A stretch of DNA of 64,000 nucleotides. Origin: Theobroma cacao (Eukaryota; Streptophyta; Magnoliopsida; Malvales; Malvaceae). The notes beneath the pieces were generated by a model. That model was not told where the DNA came from. It was given only the letters and a program-made list of their open reading frames with translations, and did no database searches. Of this stretch, positions 34,298 to 46,528 are shown piece after piece. The DNA lies in contig NC_030854.1 of the NCBI RefSeq assembly GCF_000208745.1, forward strand, positions 25,744,484 to 25,808,483, given 5' to 3'. The first letter of the stretch is position 1, and each line of letters opens with the position of its first letter. A program made the position numbers and the translations under genes.

Positions 34298-35619
34298 GTG
34301 AGACCTCAACCTCTATAGGCCTGTAACTAAGTATAGATGTAATAATACGAGCCAGGGGTAGTTTCGTTATTTTCTCTAATAAGCTTTTAGAAAAAAGTTT
34401 TATGATATTTTAAGTCTTAAATGGGTATAAGACTGCATAAATGATGTGTGCTGATGAAAACACGAAGAAAACTAGAAGTTTCAACAATTTTCATAACAGG
34501 GGCAAAGTGGTCATTTTTTACCTTGGGTTAAAATTTTACGTTTTTATGAACCCGAACATGTCTAGACCCTTATGGATCTTGTCCCAGTGTTAAAAGAGCA
34601 AAAAGATTGCATAAAAGATTGGAGGAGAATAAAATAATTGGTGGAAGGGTAAATTGGTAATTTTATGAGAAAAGATAAGATTGCCTATAAATACCTTGAA
34701 TTTCCAGCAGCTTCTTGAATTTTCCAGCAGCTGGTCTTCTTCTTCCCTTCTCCTCTCTCACGTTTCTTTAAACTCCATGGAAGCTTGATTTTCAAACTTC
34801 CACAACTTTCTCTCTCTAGCTCCAATTTTCATGCTTTTGGTGCACCCTTCCATAAACCCTCGTGCTATTTCATCTCCTTACTTTAAAAATCTTGAAATAT
34901 CTTGTTTTCATACTTTCTCTCACTATTTGGAAATTCTAGAGTGAGAAAGAGAGAATCACTCTATTGATTTGGAAGCTATTGGAAGAGAATCCAACTACAA
35001 AGGAACCCTAAGGTGAGTGATGCACCAAGTTTGATTTTTAGCTGCAGAAAATGGCTAGTAATTGTGATTTATGAGTTGTTTTATTGTTTAGTATGTTTAT
35101 TACTTTTTAGTGATTAAGATAGTGAACATAGATAGCCATTTAAAGTGGCAATTGAAAACTAGCTAAGAGATAGCTTTTAGAGTTCATAGTGTGTAAGTTG
35201 ATCTATTGCTTATGTTAATGTGATCCTAGGTTTTTAAGGAAGCACCATCATTCCAATTGGATCATTAGGGGAATTTGAGTCAACTAAAAGTTCTACAATC
35301 AATTGGTGACTGGACTACCTTTAAAACTGATTTTGGGAATATGATGGATTTGACAAAGTGTTTGAATGATTTTATAAAATTTTTCATGAAAATGAATGCC
35401 TTGGGAACAAGCTTTTGAGAAAACGTTTATGTTATGAAATGTGATTATTATGGATTTCTATGTGGCTGTATTATGTTGATATACATATATGCTTGAGTAT
35501 AATGTTGTGTAATTATATTGACTCGGCTATGTGCGAGTAGGGAGTGCGCATAACCCAGTGATGACCTAGCCATGTGCGAGTAAGGAGTGCGCATGAGCTG
35601 GTGATGATGATGATGGGTA

Positions 35620-35651
<32 letters not shown>

Positions 35652-35653
35652 GT
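34298..35653 (+). repeat. Foreign LTR-like segment, second block, ending at N
   Basis: TGTGAGACCTCAACCTCTA at about 34299 resembles a Tekay-type LTR start. A TATA box CTATAAATACC follows at 34683, then a C/T-rich leader (34730-34930) and AACCCTAAGGTGAGTG (35005), like the leader of the Tekay LTR at 6200. Two GTGCGAGTAGGGAGTGCGCAT units lie at 35531-35598 and an AT dinucleotide run at 35628-35650. It breaks off at a single N (35654), where N1 sequence restarts. Probably a truncated LTR. Confidence 0.4.
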
Positions 35654-35654
35654 N

Positions 35655-37653
35655 ATTGTTTGCTTTTCTACATTGAAAATTTTAGTTGTCTATTCTTGCT
35701 TGAATATTAAGTGCATAATTCTTTGAGCTTTATTGATCAATCTTGGCTATACAACTTGATTTGATATGATACATGCTATAAGTTGCAAGAAAGTATGAAT
35801 CTAAAGATTGAGTATGTACTTATATTTGATCTTGAATATGTCATCATCCTTATTTTGAGAAAATTGTTTTATTAAGATTGATTGATTATGGAAAATTGTT
35901 TCTATAAAATTTCCTCATGATTTATGACATTGTTTACATACTACTTCTTTGAGGAAAAATGATTTTTGAGCATAATTTTGAAACATAAATGGTTGGATGA
36001 TAGAAATTTGAGCATACTTGATGACTTACACTCACAACTATTTAAGTAGCCTAAAACAAGGAAAATTAAGTTAAAAAAAAAATTTCCTTGTGTCTAGCAT
36101 AAGTTGACCATTTGAACAATCTTGATCTACATTCTAGAACTTATTTGAATAGTTCAAGATGGTTGATAATGAGCTTGAAAGTTTTGACTACTTGAATTGG
36201 TACTTTTAAAGCAAAATGAGCTTATATCAAAAAATGTTGCCATCCTTTAAGTTTAGAATGATATATGAATTGAACAAGTTTGTTTCATAATGAAAAATAC
36301 TTATGACTTGTTCTTATTGGATGTGCATGTTCGCTTGTAAGCTTGAATGGTCATAAGAGCATTTTTGGTACATGATTGTGAGATATTTGCAAATGACCCT
36401 TGACATGTATATACATGATTCATTATGCCTATTACTTATTTCATAAATCATTTAGAGCATAATTTAACAAAATTGAGTGACATTGAGCTCATGATTTTTC
36501 ACAAAGCAAGTCTAATCTTGAATGTTTCAAGTTAAAAGTTTGTAAAGAAAGATTAAATCTTTATCAATTGATTTTCTTGCAAAATCTGTTTATTCTCTTT
36601 GATTGAAATTGATTCATTGTTTTTGATGATATAGCATGGTTAAGCAAAATTGATTTGATACATGAATTGCATAAATCCCATTTTGCTTGATATTTCTCTC
36701 ATGATTAGTGAAATTGATTGAAAGGGATTTCTTAAGCATGATTTTGAGTGTGATAATTTGGCATTGATGGCATTTTTCAAGCAAAGGAACAAATCTTCTT
36801 GTAAAGCTTGAGGCTATAATGATTTCAATGATATAAAACTTGAACAAGTGTGCTTTTTGTTGAAAATGCCATTATATCTTGTTCTTGTTGCAAATGAGTG
36901 CTTGAATAACCATAAGGGCTTTTTGGTCTATACATTGAAAAATTGATGAAAATGTTAAACTTGATGCTTATTATGCCTAACATTGTTTAAATACTTGTTG
37001 AACATGTTATAAGTCATAGTCACGCATCATGATGTAAATTGAATATGTTTGAGCATATTAGAGACATGATTCTTCAAATGAGCATTTCAACTTTTTAGCA
37101 CTTGTGAACAATGAGCAATAAAAGCTAAAATTTGAGTTCACATGTTTTTCTTGAAGAATCTTTGATCATATATGTCCAAAAAGATGTTCCAAACATGGTT
37201 GAAATGAAATTCTAAATTGTTCTCACACAAATCCATGTTTTAACATCATTATGCCTCGGAACATTGCATGTTTTGCACCTTTTTCTAGCTTTTCAATATG
37301 CAGGAATCAAGCATAATTGACTCCCTAACATAGCTAGTAGACTATTGTAGAACAAAATGCAAACAATGCTGCTAGAATGATCAAAAGTGGACCTAAGGGA
37401 TATGTAATCGACTCTTGAGTGCTCTAAAGCCAAAATGGACAAGTTTTATGTTCCAAAATATTTTTTTACTTTACTTCTTGTCCATTGCAATATTTTCTTC
37501 CCTGAATTTCCTTTTCAAAAATGATTCTTGACTCTTAAAAACATGCATTATAAATATTTTCATGATAATTTGGTGCAATTACATGTTTTTGAAATTGCTA
37601 AACTTGCTGAAAAATGGGAAAACTTTCTTGATTGCTTAAATCTATCTACTGCC
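35655..37653 (+). repeat. N1 internal noncoding region, second part
   Basis: It restarts inside the N1 internal region (equivalent to 30603), so about 0.77 kb is present twice. It then runs in step with N2 52260-54283. No coding frame is seen. It is interrupted at 37653 by N2 after ATCTATCTACTGCC; the N2 internal region has the uninterrupted ATCTATCTATTCCCAAGCATGG at 54280. Confidence 0.75.
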
Positions 37654-38348
37654 TGTTAGCTTCAAAATTATTCTAGTTTTGATTATGACAAAATGATGAA
37701 ATTTGCTTGAATATTATTTGAGTAATCCTTGACAATTTCTTGAAATGATTTAACTCCCATACATTTGTTCCTACATAGATACAAGCTTGACTCTCGAAGT
37801 TATTAAACTATATCTATACACTTGTATGACTTAGGTGTATGAGTCATATGATTCCTATTCATTAAAGTCTAATTTAAAGATCAAAGGAAAATCTAGATGC
37901 ACTCATTAAGGGGGAGTTTTGAATATCTTGTTTAATGATGAAAAAGAAAAAGGAGAGAAGGAAGACTAAATAAAATAGAGTTAAATAGATTTTCATGTTT
38001 AATTTATGTGTGTGATGCTTAGTTATGATTTTGTTGAATATTATGTGAAGAAAAGTAGATGCATTGACTAAGGGGGAGCACCTCATTATGCATAAAGATT
38101 TGAAGCATTCAACATTGCATTCTTAATCTTGGAATGTTTGTCATCATCAAAAATAAAAGATAGAGAATGTTGACTCTATATGTTTTTTATGATAGCAAAA
38201 TATTCCCATTCATTTGTGTCTAATGGCTTTACTTGAGTGTGCAAGAAAATTCATATATGAAATTATTTATTTAACTCTTCAAAGAGTATATCAAAAGAAA
38301 AAGAGGGATGAAAATAACAAAATGTAACTGTCTAACAAGGAGGAAGCT

Positions 38349-41300
38349 TGTAAAACCCAACCCTATAAATACATGTCATGACATACATGCATTGAGTAGC
38401 ATGTTATTATGTTAGAAAAGCACCTAAGAATAGACGAAACTCGATATTGTACCTAACGGTACACTTAAATTGATTTAACCTCGAACTAGTTCAAATAGGA
38501 ATTGTAGGATAAAATTTAATATTTTATAGTCCAGGAATGACTAAAAATGATTGTTCGGAGTCCGAGGGTTCATTTGGGGTAAAATTAGAAATTTTGATAT
38601 TCAAGGGCAAAATCGTCATTTTGCCACCTAAGATAATAATTTGATCATGGAGTGAAATTTTTGAACAAGATTAACTATTTGGAGTATAATTTAATGATAG
38701 GAAGTGAAAAAGTTTAATTCTTGTGATTTTTGGAGTGTAGGGGCAAAATCGTAATTTTGCCACCCACGGACAAAATTTGAGATTTTGAGAGAATTTAGAT
38801 CAAATTTGACAAATTGGAGAATGGTATGAGTATAAGGGATGAAAAATATGTCTATGGGCAATTTTTCAATTTTTGGGGCAAAAATGTAATTTTTGACTTT
38901 TACGGGGGCAAAAGTGTAAATTTCAAAAATTACTCCACCGAGACTTTGGATGAGTCTGAGAATTTTATCTAAGCTATGAATATATGAGACAAGTGTATGG
39001 TGAAAATTTGGAAACAAATGGATGAAATTTTAAAAATGGGCCAATGGGAAAGTGACACGTGGCATTTTTTAATGAAATAATATTATTTTAATGAAAAGTC
39101 AGCCATTTAAACCCAAATTTTGAGTGCTGGCCGGCCATAAGGAAGAAAAAGAGAGGAAATAGAGAGGAAAGGAAGAAAAAAAGAAAAACCAAAGAGAAAC
39201 AAGAAAATTCAAAGGGAAATTCGCGGTTTTCGACCGTTTACGCGTCTAACGGTAAGATTTTTCGATTTTAGCTTGATTTCTACCTTTCCTATGCCTTTAT
39301 TTCCATTTAGCATGCTTGAGGAGAGAGATCAAAAAGTGATATCAAGGGCTGGACGAAATTCTAGGGGAGAGAAATTGAAATTTTTAGGTTTTGATTTTTA
39401 GTTAAATTGATAGTTTTAGTTAGTTAAATGTGTTTAGAAATTAAATTGGGCAAGAAATCATTAAATTTTCACAATACCCACTCTTGGCTGGATGCTCAAT
39501 GCTGTACAATGATGATGAATTGATTTTATTCTAAGGAAAATGAAGAGAAAATGATGAAAAACGATTAAACGTGATAGAAAAACAAAGTAGAAAATTAACC
39601 GAGTTAATGTCCCATTTTTGGCCGAATTTTCCAAGGAAGGGAGTGAGCTGATTTTGTTGTTTTTAGAAGGTTATTGGCTGATATTTAATGGTTAGAAATG
39701 TTGGAGAGAGAATGGGATGATTTAGAGCTAAAATGGAGCGCGTTAGCAATTTATCGGGCAAAGTGCCAAAAATAGGTTAATACCGCGTTTAAGCCGTTTT
39801 AGGCTATTGCATTTCATACCATGCATTAGTATAGGATTTAAGTTAATTATATAGTGATTTAGCATCAATGTGATGAATTGTGTAAATTTTTGTAATGTGT
39901 CTAGGAGGAGAGCCTTCCGGAAAAGGCAAAGAAGTCGTACCCGACGAGTAGTGATCGGGGCGCTTAGAAAGCTTTTAGTTTGTACAAACGGTGAGTAAAC
40001 TTATTATTATTGTAAATTATCTAGAGTTTATTTTTAAATGCCCTTTATGTATTTTATGAAATGAAAACGAGATTAAAACGGGATTTTTGATGTTTTAGGA
40101 ATAAATGTGACAAATAAAAATATATTGTATTGATTATGAAATTGAGTAATTGGAGGCTGCAAATTGACTTGAAAAATATATATTTTCCTAGGAATGGCTT
40201 ATGAGAAATGAGTATATGTGGCTATATTTTGTGAGTGCATTGGGAAATTTATGTAAGTTGTTTTTACTATGCAGGCTGGATAAATAAATAAAAGCCACGT
40301 TATACTGTCGAAATTTTATTAAAATTGGTGGGTTAGTCACTGCAGTGACGGGTTTCCGTGGACTGCCTATTAGAGGGGCACGGTAAACCCAGTTATATAG
40401 TTACTCCGGTTGTAGAGGCGAGGAGGGTAACTCCCGGGGTAGTATTAGAGCTCACTTCACGTCGAACCCCCACGTGAATGTGTAACTCGGCCAACGCCAA
40501 GGAACGGCTGGTTTTAAAAATAAAAATGTGTTTCACGTGTGAATATTTTAACACCCTTGGCGGACTCGGTTAGATGCCTCGGCCAAGGTATCCCCGAGGA
40601 TTAGTTTTGGCTTGAGCCTTGTTTTAATAAAAGACATAAGCCTTAACAACTGTTTTGGTAAATTACAAATATTTTATGGTTTAAGAAATAAATTGAAAAC
40701 ATTATGAAATGGGTTGAAATTTGTTGTTTAAACTTGCCTCCATTTTACTCGCCTTTAGATATTTATGATAATGTCTGTTTACTCATTGGGATTGCAAAAT
40801 CTCACCCAACTCCTTTCCACCCATTTCAGGTTCAGTATAGACTGTAGATAGCTGATCTCATCGAGGACTACCATTGGATCTGCATTTTCCAAACCGTAGG
40901 TTCACAGTCCTCTTTACTTTTGTTTATTCGGGGGCCCTCTTGTTATTGTAAATTAAATTAAATATTTTGGCTTACTGTATTTCAGTATGTATAAATATAT
41001 TTAGCTTTTACGCTATAAAAATTATTCACGTATAACTCTATAAATATTGTTTTATAAGAAAATAGAATATTTTTCTTAATATTTCTTTTATTTTCTTATT
41101 ATATTCAAATAATCGTAATTTCGTTTTAAATGAAGATTTTAGACTTTTAAACTCATTTTGAATATGAATTATGTGTTTTGTACTTGTATATTACGTTTTA
41201 GCCAGTTTCGAAATTTTTGAAAAAAAAATGACCAAAATACCCCTATGTGGCGAAAATTTTATTTTGATTGTTTTTGATCTAAAATAGTATATATTCTATA

Positions 41301-41451
41301 AAAACTCGATATTTAACAATGTTGCTCACAAGAAAGGAAAGAAACTGATATGTAAGCCTTGCGGGGTTCCGGTTGGCATTCCGGATAATGAGTGTTAATC
41401 GGGACGTCGCGGTGATTGTCATGGGCTTGAGGGAGGTTCCGGGTCATGACA
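38349..41451 (+). mobile_element. 5' LTR of G2
   Basis: TGTAAAACCCAACC to GGGTCATGACA. It is partnered with 46529-49630. From about 38,730 to 40,150 the two copies look identical, while the first ~400 and last ~600 bp carry most of the differences. It contains CCACGTGA (a G-box core) near 40470. The minus-strand frame at 38691-39017 lies in the LTR and recurs in the 3' copy; it is not a gene. Confidence 0.95.
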
Positions 41452-41457
41452 ATTCTA

Positions 41458-41470
41458 TTGGTATCAGAGC
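41458..41470 (+). promoter_or_regulatory. Primer binding site of G2
   Basis: TTGGTATCAGAGC, complementary to the 3' end of initiator tRNA-Met, 6 bp after the LTR end. Confidence 0.92.
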
Positions 41471-41632
41471 TTTTGGTTTTAAAGATAAGAGTTTTTGGTT
41501 TTAAAGTGGTTTTCAAAAATTACAATATCAGTGTGGCCTCGGATTAAGTTAAGTTAGGTTGAATAGAATGCATGCATTTTCATATAGAGCCTAAGGTTCC
41601 CTAAGCTTGCTCGTTTTCTCTTATAAATTATT

Positions 41633-42943
41633 ATGCCTCCTCGACGCGGACGCCCACCTCTCACTAGATCGGTTGGGAGGGGAAAAGGTCGTTCCCAATG
41701 TCGTCAGCTAGATGCAGTAGGGGAAGAATCGGCTGCCTCTACCATTCGGGCAGCACCTACTGCTGAGCAGGCCGATAGTCCTCCACATCCTCCACCTCCT
41801 CCGCCACCTACGGGTATTCCCACCATGCCTACTGAGGCAGCACAAGCATTAGCAGCTTTCTTTACCGCAATGGCTGGTGGAGCTCCGACTGGTCAAGTTC
41901 CACCTATAGTACCACCAGTTACTCCTTTAGTTTCACCACCGGTACAAGATGTATCCATTTCCAAGAAGCTAAAGGAGGCTAGACAGCTTGGTTGTGTGTC
42001 TTTCACGAGTGAGTTGGATGCCACTGTGGCAAAGGACTGGATTAATCAGGTTTCAGAGACTCTCTCTGATATGAGATTAGACGATGACATGAAGCTGATG
42101 GTGGCTACAAGATTATTAGAGAAGAGGGCTCGTACTTGGTGGAATTCAGTGAAGTCCCGTTCCATTACTCCTCAAACGTGGCCCGATTTTCTCAGGGAAT
42201 TTGATGGTCAGTATTTCACTTATTTTCATCAAAAAGAAAAGAAGAGAGAATTTTTGAGTTTGAAACAGGGGAATCTAACTGTAGAGGAGTACGAGACTCG
42301 TTTTAACGAGTTAATGTTATATGTGCCGGATCTGGTGAAATCTGAGCAGGATCAGGCCAGTTATTTCGAGGAAAGGCTCCGTAATGAGATTAGAGAGCGG
42401 ATGACAGTGACTGGTAGGGAGCCACATAAGGAGGTGGTACAGATGGCTTTACGAGCTGAGAAGCTCGCGACTGAGAATAGAAGGATTCGAACTGAGTTTG
42501 CAAAAAGGAGGAATCCTGGTATGTCTTCTAGTCAGCCAGTAAAAAGAAGCAAGGACTCAGCGATTTCAGGGAGTACTACTTCTGTTTTCGTGACATCTCA
42601 TCGACCTTCATTTCCACCATCACAACAGAGACCTTCGAGGTTTAGCAGATCTGCTATAACTGGTTCTGGGAAGAGTTTCGGAGGTTCTGACATATGCAAA
42701 AATTGTGGGAATTATCATAGTGGGCTATGTAGAGGGCCAACAAGATGTTTCCAATGTGGACAGACGGGTCATATTAGGAGTAATTGCCCACGGTTAGGAC
42801 GAGCCACGGTAGTTGCATCATCTTCACCAGCTCGCACTGATATACAGATGAGAGATTCTTCTGGGTTGCCACCGAGACAGGGACTGGCCATACGGTCCGG
42901 TGTGGAGAGTAATACCCCGACACATCCACCTTCGAGACCATAG
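41633..42943 (+). CDS. G2 gag (436 codons, ends at a premature TAG)
   Basis: Structural nucleocapsid/capsid polyprotein of a Tekay element. The N-terminus MPPRRGRPPLTRSVGRGKG is basic, with a Pro-rich linker at residues 50-100. The Retrotrans_gag capsid spans about residues 130-245 (KDWINQVSETLSDM, LLEKRARTWWNSVKS, DFLREFDGQYFTYF). The zinc knuckle CFQCGQTGHIRSNC is at residues 372-385 (42746-42787). The start is the first ATG after the leader and matches G1. The TAG at 42941-42943 is CAG in G1 (RPQTRT), so it is a C-to-T change within a continuous gag-pol frame rather than a natural gag terminator. The capsid and knuckle are complete. Confidence 0.93.
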   Translation: MPPRRGRPPLTRSVGRGKGRSQCRQLDAVGEESAASTIRAAPTAEQADSPPHPPPPPPPTGIPTMPTEAAQALAAFFTAMAGGAPTGQVPPIVPPVTPLVSPPVQDVSISKKLKEARQLGCVSFTSELDATVAKDWINQVSETLSDMRLDDDMKLMVATRLLEKRARTWWNSVKSRSITPQTWPDFLREFDGQYFTYFHQKEKKREFLSLKQGNLTVEEYETRFNELMLYVPDLVKSEQDQASYFEERLRNEIRERMTVTGREPHKEVVQMALRAEKLATENRRIRTEFAKRRNPGMSSSQPVKRSKDSAISGSTTSVFVTSHRPSFPPSQQRPSRFSRSAITGSGKSFGGSDICKNCGNYHSGLCRGPTRCFQCGQTGHIRSNCPRLGRATVVASSSPARTDIQMRDSSGLPPRQGLAIRSGVESNTPTHPPSRP

Positions 42944-45900
42944 ACTCGTACCTCGACAAGAGTTTTTACTGTGACGGAAGATGAGTCACGGGTCCGACCT
43001 GGAACAGTGACAAGTACTATGTCTTTATTTGATAAAGATGCTTATGTTTTGATAGATTCTGGCTCAGATAGGTCTTATGTGAGCACCACATTTGCATCAA
43101 TTGCTGATAGAAACTTGTCACCATTAGAGGAAGAAATTGTAATTCACACCCCTTTAGGAGAAAAGCTAGTTAGAAACAGTTGTTATAGAGATTGTGGGGT
43201 AAGGGTAGGCGAGGAAGAATTTAGGGGTGACTTAATTCCTCTAGAGATCCTGGATTTTGATCTAATATTAGGTATGGACTGGTTAACTGCACATCGGGCG
43301 AACGTGGATTGTTTCTGAAAAGAAGTTGTTCTTCGAAATTCGGAGGGAGCAGAGATTGTGTTTGTAGGGAAACGTCGAGTATTACCATCTTGTGTAATTT
43401 CGGCCATCAAAGCTTCGAAATTAGTGCAGAAAAGGTATCCGGCTTATTTGGCATACGTAATTGATACTTCAAAGGGGGAACCTCAGTTAGAGGATGTCCC
43501 AATAGTAAGTGAGTTTTCTGATGTATTTCCTGATGATTTACCGAGACTGCCTCCTGATCGAGAGCTTGAGTTCCCTATTGATTTACTTTCGGGTATCGCA
43601 CCTATTTCTATCCTTCCATATAGAATGGCTCCGACAGAGTTGAAGGAGTTGAAAGTACAATTGCAAGAGTTGGTGGACAAGGGTTTTATACGCCCTAGTA
43701 TATCTCCGTGGGGAGCACCGATTTTATTTGTGAAAAAGAAAGACGGTACACTTCGGTTATGTATCGATTACCGACAGCTTAACAGAATGACCATTAAGAA
43801 CAAGTATCCGTTACCGAGGATTGATGATCTTTTCGATCAATTACAGGGAGCTACAGTGTTTTCCAAGGTTGATCTAAGGTCTGGGTATCATCAGTTGAGG
43901 ATTAAAGAACAGGATGTACCCAAGACAGCGTTCAGGACTCGGTACGGTCATTATGAGTTCTTGGTCATGCCTTTCGGGTTAACTAACGCACCGGCAGCTT
44001 TTATGGATCTCATGAATAGGGTGTTCCACCCTTACTTGGACAAGTTTGTTATTGTGTTCATTGATGACATACTGGTTTACTCGAGAGATAATGATGAGCA
44101 CGCTGCCCACTTGCGTATAGTATTACAAACTTTGAGGGAAAGACAGTTGTATGCAAAGTTTTCGAAGTGTGAGTTTTGGTTACAGGAAGTGGTATTCTTG
44201 GGACACGTAGTATCGAGAACTGGAATATATGTTGATCCTAAGAAAGTAGAGGCAATTTTACAATGGGAGCAACCTAAGACAGTGACGGAGATTCGTAGTT
44301 TCCTCGGATTAGCCGGTTATTATCGGAGGTTTGTTCAGGGGTTTTCCTTAATAGCAGCTCCTTTGACCCGTCTAACTCGTAAGGGAGTTAAGTTTGTGTG
44401 GGATGATGTTTGTGAGAATCGATTTCAGGAGCTAAAGAACCGGTTAACCTCCGCTCCCGTTTTAACACTTCCTGTTAATGGTAAGGGATTTGTAGTATAT
44501 AGTGATGCCTCAAAGTTGGGGTTGGGGTGCGTATTGATGCAGGATGAAAAAGTTGTGGCTTATGCTTCTAGACAGCTAAAGAGGCATGAAGCAAATTACC
44601 CTACCCATGATTTAGAGTTAGCAGCAGTGGTGTTTGCTTTAAAAATCTGGAGGCATTACTTGTATGGTGAGCATTGTCGGATATTTACGGATCACAAGAG
44701 TTTAAAATATTTGCTCACCCAAAAGGAGCTTAATTTGAGGCAAAGGCGATGGTTGGAGTTGATAAAAGATTATGACTTGGTGATAGACTATCATCCGGGA
44801 AAGGCGAACGTTGTAGCTGATGCCTTAAGTCGTAAGTCTTCATCGTCTTTAGCAGCACTTCAGAGTTGTTATTTTCCAGCATTAATAGAGATGAAATCTC
44901 TTGGGGTCCAGTTGAGAAATGGTGAGGATGGATCCTTATTGGCAAACTTCATTGTGCGACCTTCGTTACTTAATCAGATCAAGGACATTCAGAGGTCTGA
45001 TGATGAGTTAAGAAAAGAAATTCAAAAACTGACCGATGGGGGAGTCAGTGAGTTCAGATTTGGAGAGGATAACGTCTTGATGTTTAAAGATCGAGTTTGT
45101 GTTCCTGAGGGAAACCAGTTGAGACAAGCGATCATGGAAGAAGCCCATTCATCTGCCTATGCATTACATCCCGGAAGCACCAAGATGTATAGGACTATCA
45201 GGGAGAATTATTGGTGGCCGGGTATGAAGCGAGACGTAGCAGAATTCGTAGCAAAGTGTCTCGTATGTCAGCAAGTTAAGGCGGAGCATCAGAGGCCAGC
45301 AGGTACACTTCAGTCTTTACCTGTTCCCGAGTGGAAATGGGAGCATGTAACTATGGATTTTGTTTTGGGATTGCCGCGGACACAGAGGGGAAAGGATGCG
45401 ATTTGGGTGATCGTAGATCGGTTGACTAAGTCCGCTCACTTTTTAGCTGTCCATAGTACATACTCTATTGAGAAGCTGGCTCAGCTCTATATAGATGAGA
45501 TTGTGAGGCTACATGGAGTTCCCGTTTCTATAGTGTCAGACCGAGATCCTCGATTCACTTCTCGATTCTGGCCAAAATTTCAAGAAGCTCTCGGAACCAA
45601 ATTGAAATTTAGCACTGCTTTTCACCCACAGACGGATGGTCAGTCAGAGAGGACTATCCAGACCTTGGAGGATATGTTACGGGCTTGTGTCATTGACTTT
45701 ATTGGGAGTTGGGACAGACATTTGCCATTGGTGGAATTTGCTTACAACAATAGCTTTCAGTCTAGCATTGGTATGGCACCATACGAAGCTTTATATGGAA
45801 GGAAATGTCGTACTCCACTTTGTTGGGATGAAGTGGGTGAAAGAAAGTTAGTGAGTGTGGAATTGATCGAGCTAACTAATGACAAGATCAAGGTTATACG

Positions 45901-46489
45901 AGAGAGGCTAAAGGTAGCCCAGGATAGGCAGAAGAGCTATGCAGATAAACGGAGAAAAGACTTGGAGTTTGAGATCGATGATAAAGTTTTTCTTAAGGTT
46001 TCTCCTTGGAAAGGTAATAATTTGAATACTTTGAAGTATTAAATCTTATTGATTATACTATCATGATAAATTATGGTGTTTTATTGGATAATGAAAGGTG
46101 TGATTCGATTTGCGAAGAGGGGAAAGCTCAACCCGAGATATATTGGACCATTCCGAATCATTGAAAGGATTGGACCAGTGGCTTATCGGTTAGAATTACC
46201 TCCGGAGTTAGATCGGATCCACAACGTTTTCCATGTCTCCATGCTTAAGAAATATGTACCAGATCCCTCTCACGTCCTCGAAGCACCTCCGATCGAGTTG
46301 CATGACGATTTGAAGTTCGAGGTACAACCTGTGAGTATCTTGGATCGAAAGGATCGAGTACTGAGAAACAAGAGTATTTCAATGGTCAAAGTGTTGTGGA
46401 AAAGTGCTCGAATGGAGGAAATGACATGGGAAGTAGAGCATCAGATGAGGAACCAATACCCGCATCTATTTGTCGAATCTGGTAAGTGA
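42944..46489 (+). pseudogene. G2 pol: PR-RT-RNase H-IN-chromodomain, two in-frame stops
   Basis: Same frame as gag. Protease: LIDSGSDRSYVS, with Asp at 43055. TGA at 43316-43318 is CGA in G1 (CFRKE). [30 protein letters not shown], and FIDD at 44058-44069. RNase [49 protein letters not shown]. Integrase: H2C2 finger ([11 protein letters not shown] to CLVCQQVK), catalytic D (TMDFVLGLP), D ([12 protein letters not shown]), E ([11 protein letters not shown]). An 84-bp intron-like segment (46014-46097) with in-frame stops precedes the GPF motif ([13 protein letters not shown]). The C-terminal chromodomain ([20 protein letters not shown]) would direct insertion to heterochromatin in this clade. 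All catalytic residues are kept; the two stops and, if unspliced, the intron-like segment prevent a full polyprotein. Confidence 0.93.
46014..46097 (+). other. Intron-like GT...AG segment in G2 integrase tail (84 bp)
   Basis: The border is TTGGAAAG|GTAATAATTTG ... GGATAATGAAAG|GTGTGATTCG. Exact removal gives W-K-G-V-I-R with no frame change. It is AT-rich and 84 bp, a usual length for plant introns, and contains in-frame stops (TAA at 46040). G1 has the same segment, one base shorter, at the same place. GAAAG on both borders allows an ancient small insertion instead; the 3' splice site AAAG is weaker than the usual TGCAG. Confidence 0.6.
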
Positions 46490-46514
46490 AATTTTGAGGT
46501 CAAAATTTTATTTT

Positions 46515-46528
46515 AAGGGGGGTAGAAT
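46515..46528 (+). promoter_or_regulatory. Polypurine tract of G2
   Basis: AAGGGGGGTAGAA immediately precedes the 3' LTR start at 46529; identical core to G1. Confidence 0.8.

Noticed and set aside
35628..35650. AT dinucleotide run as a biological breakpoint
   Set aside because: It ends beside an N base, so it more likely marks an assembly difficulty; noted under the duplication finding.
38691..39017. A 108-codon minus-strand frame present twice, almost identical (also 46871-47197)
   Set aside because: The two copies lie in the two LTRs of G2, so their similarity reflects LTR identity and not selection on a protein.
42941..42943. A natural gag stop with readthrough into pol in G2
   Set aside because: G1 has CAG at this position and the frame continues unchanged, so a point mutation is the simpler explanation.
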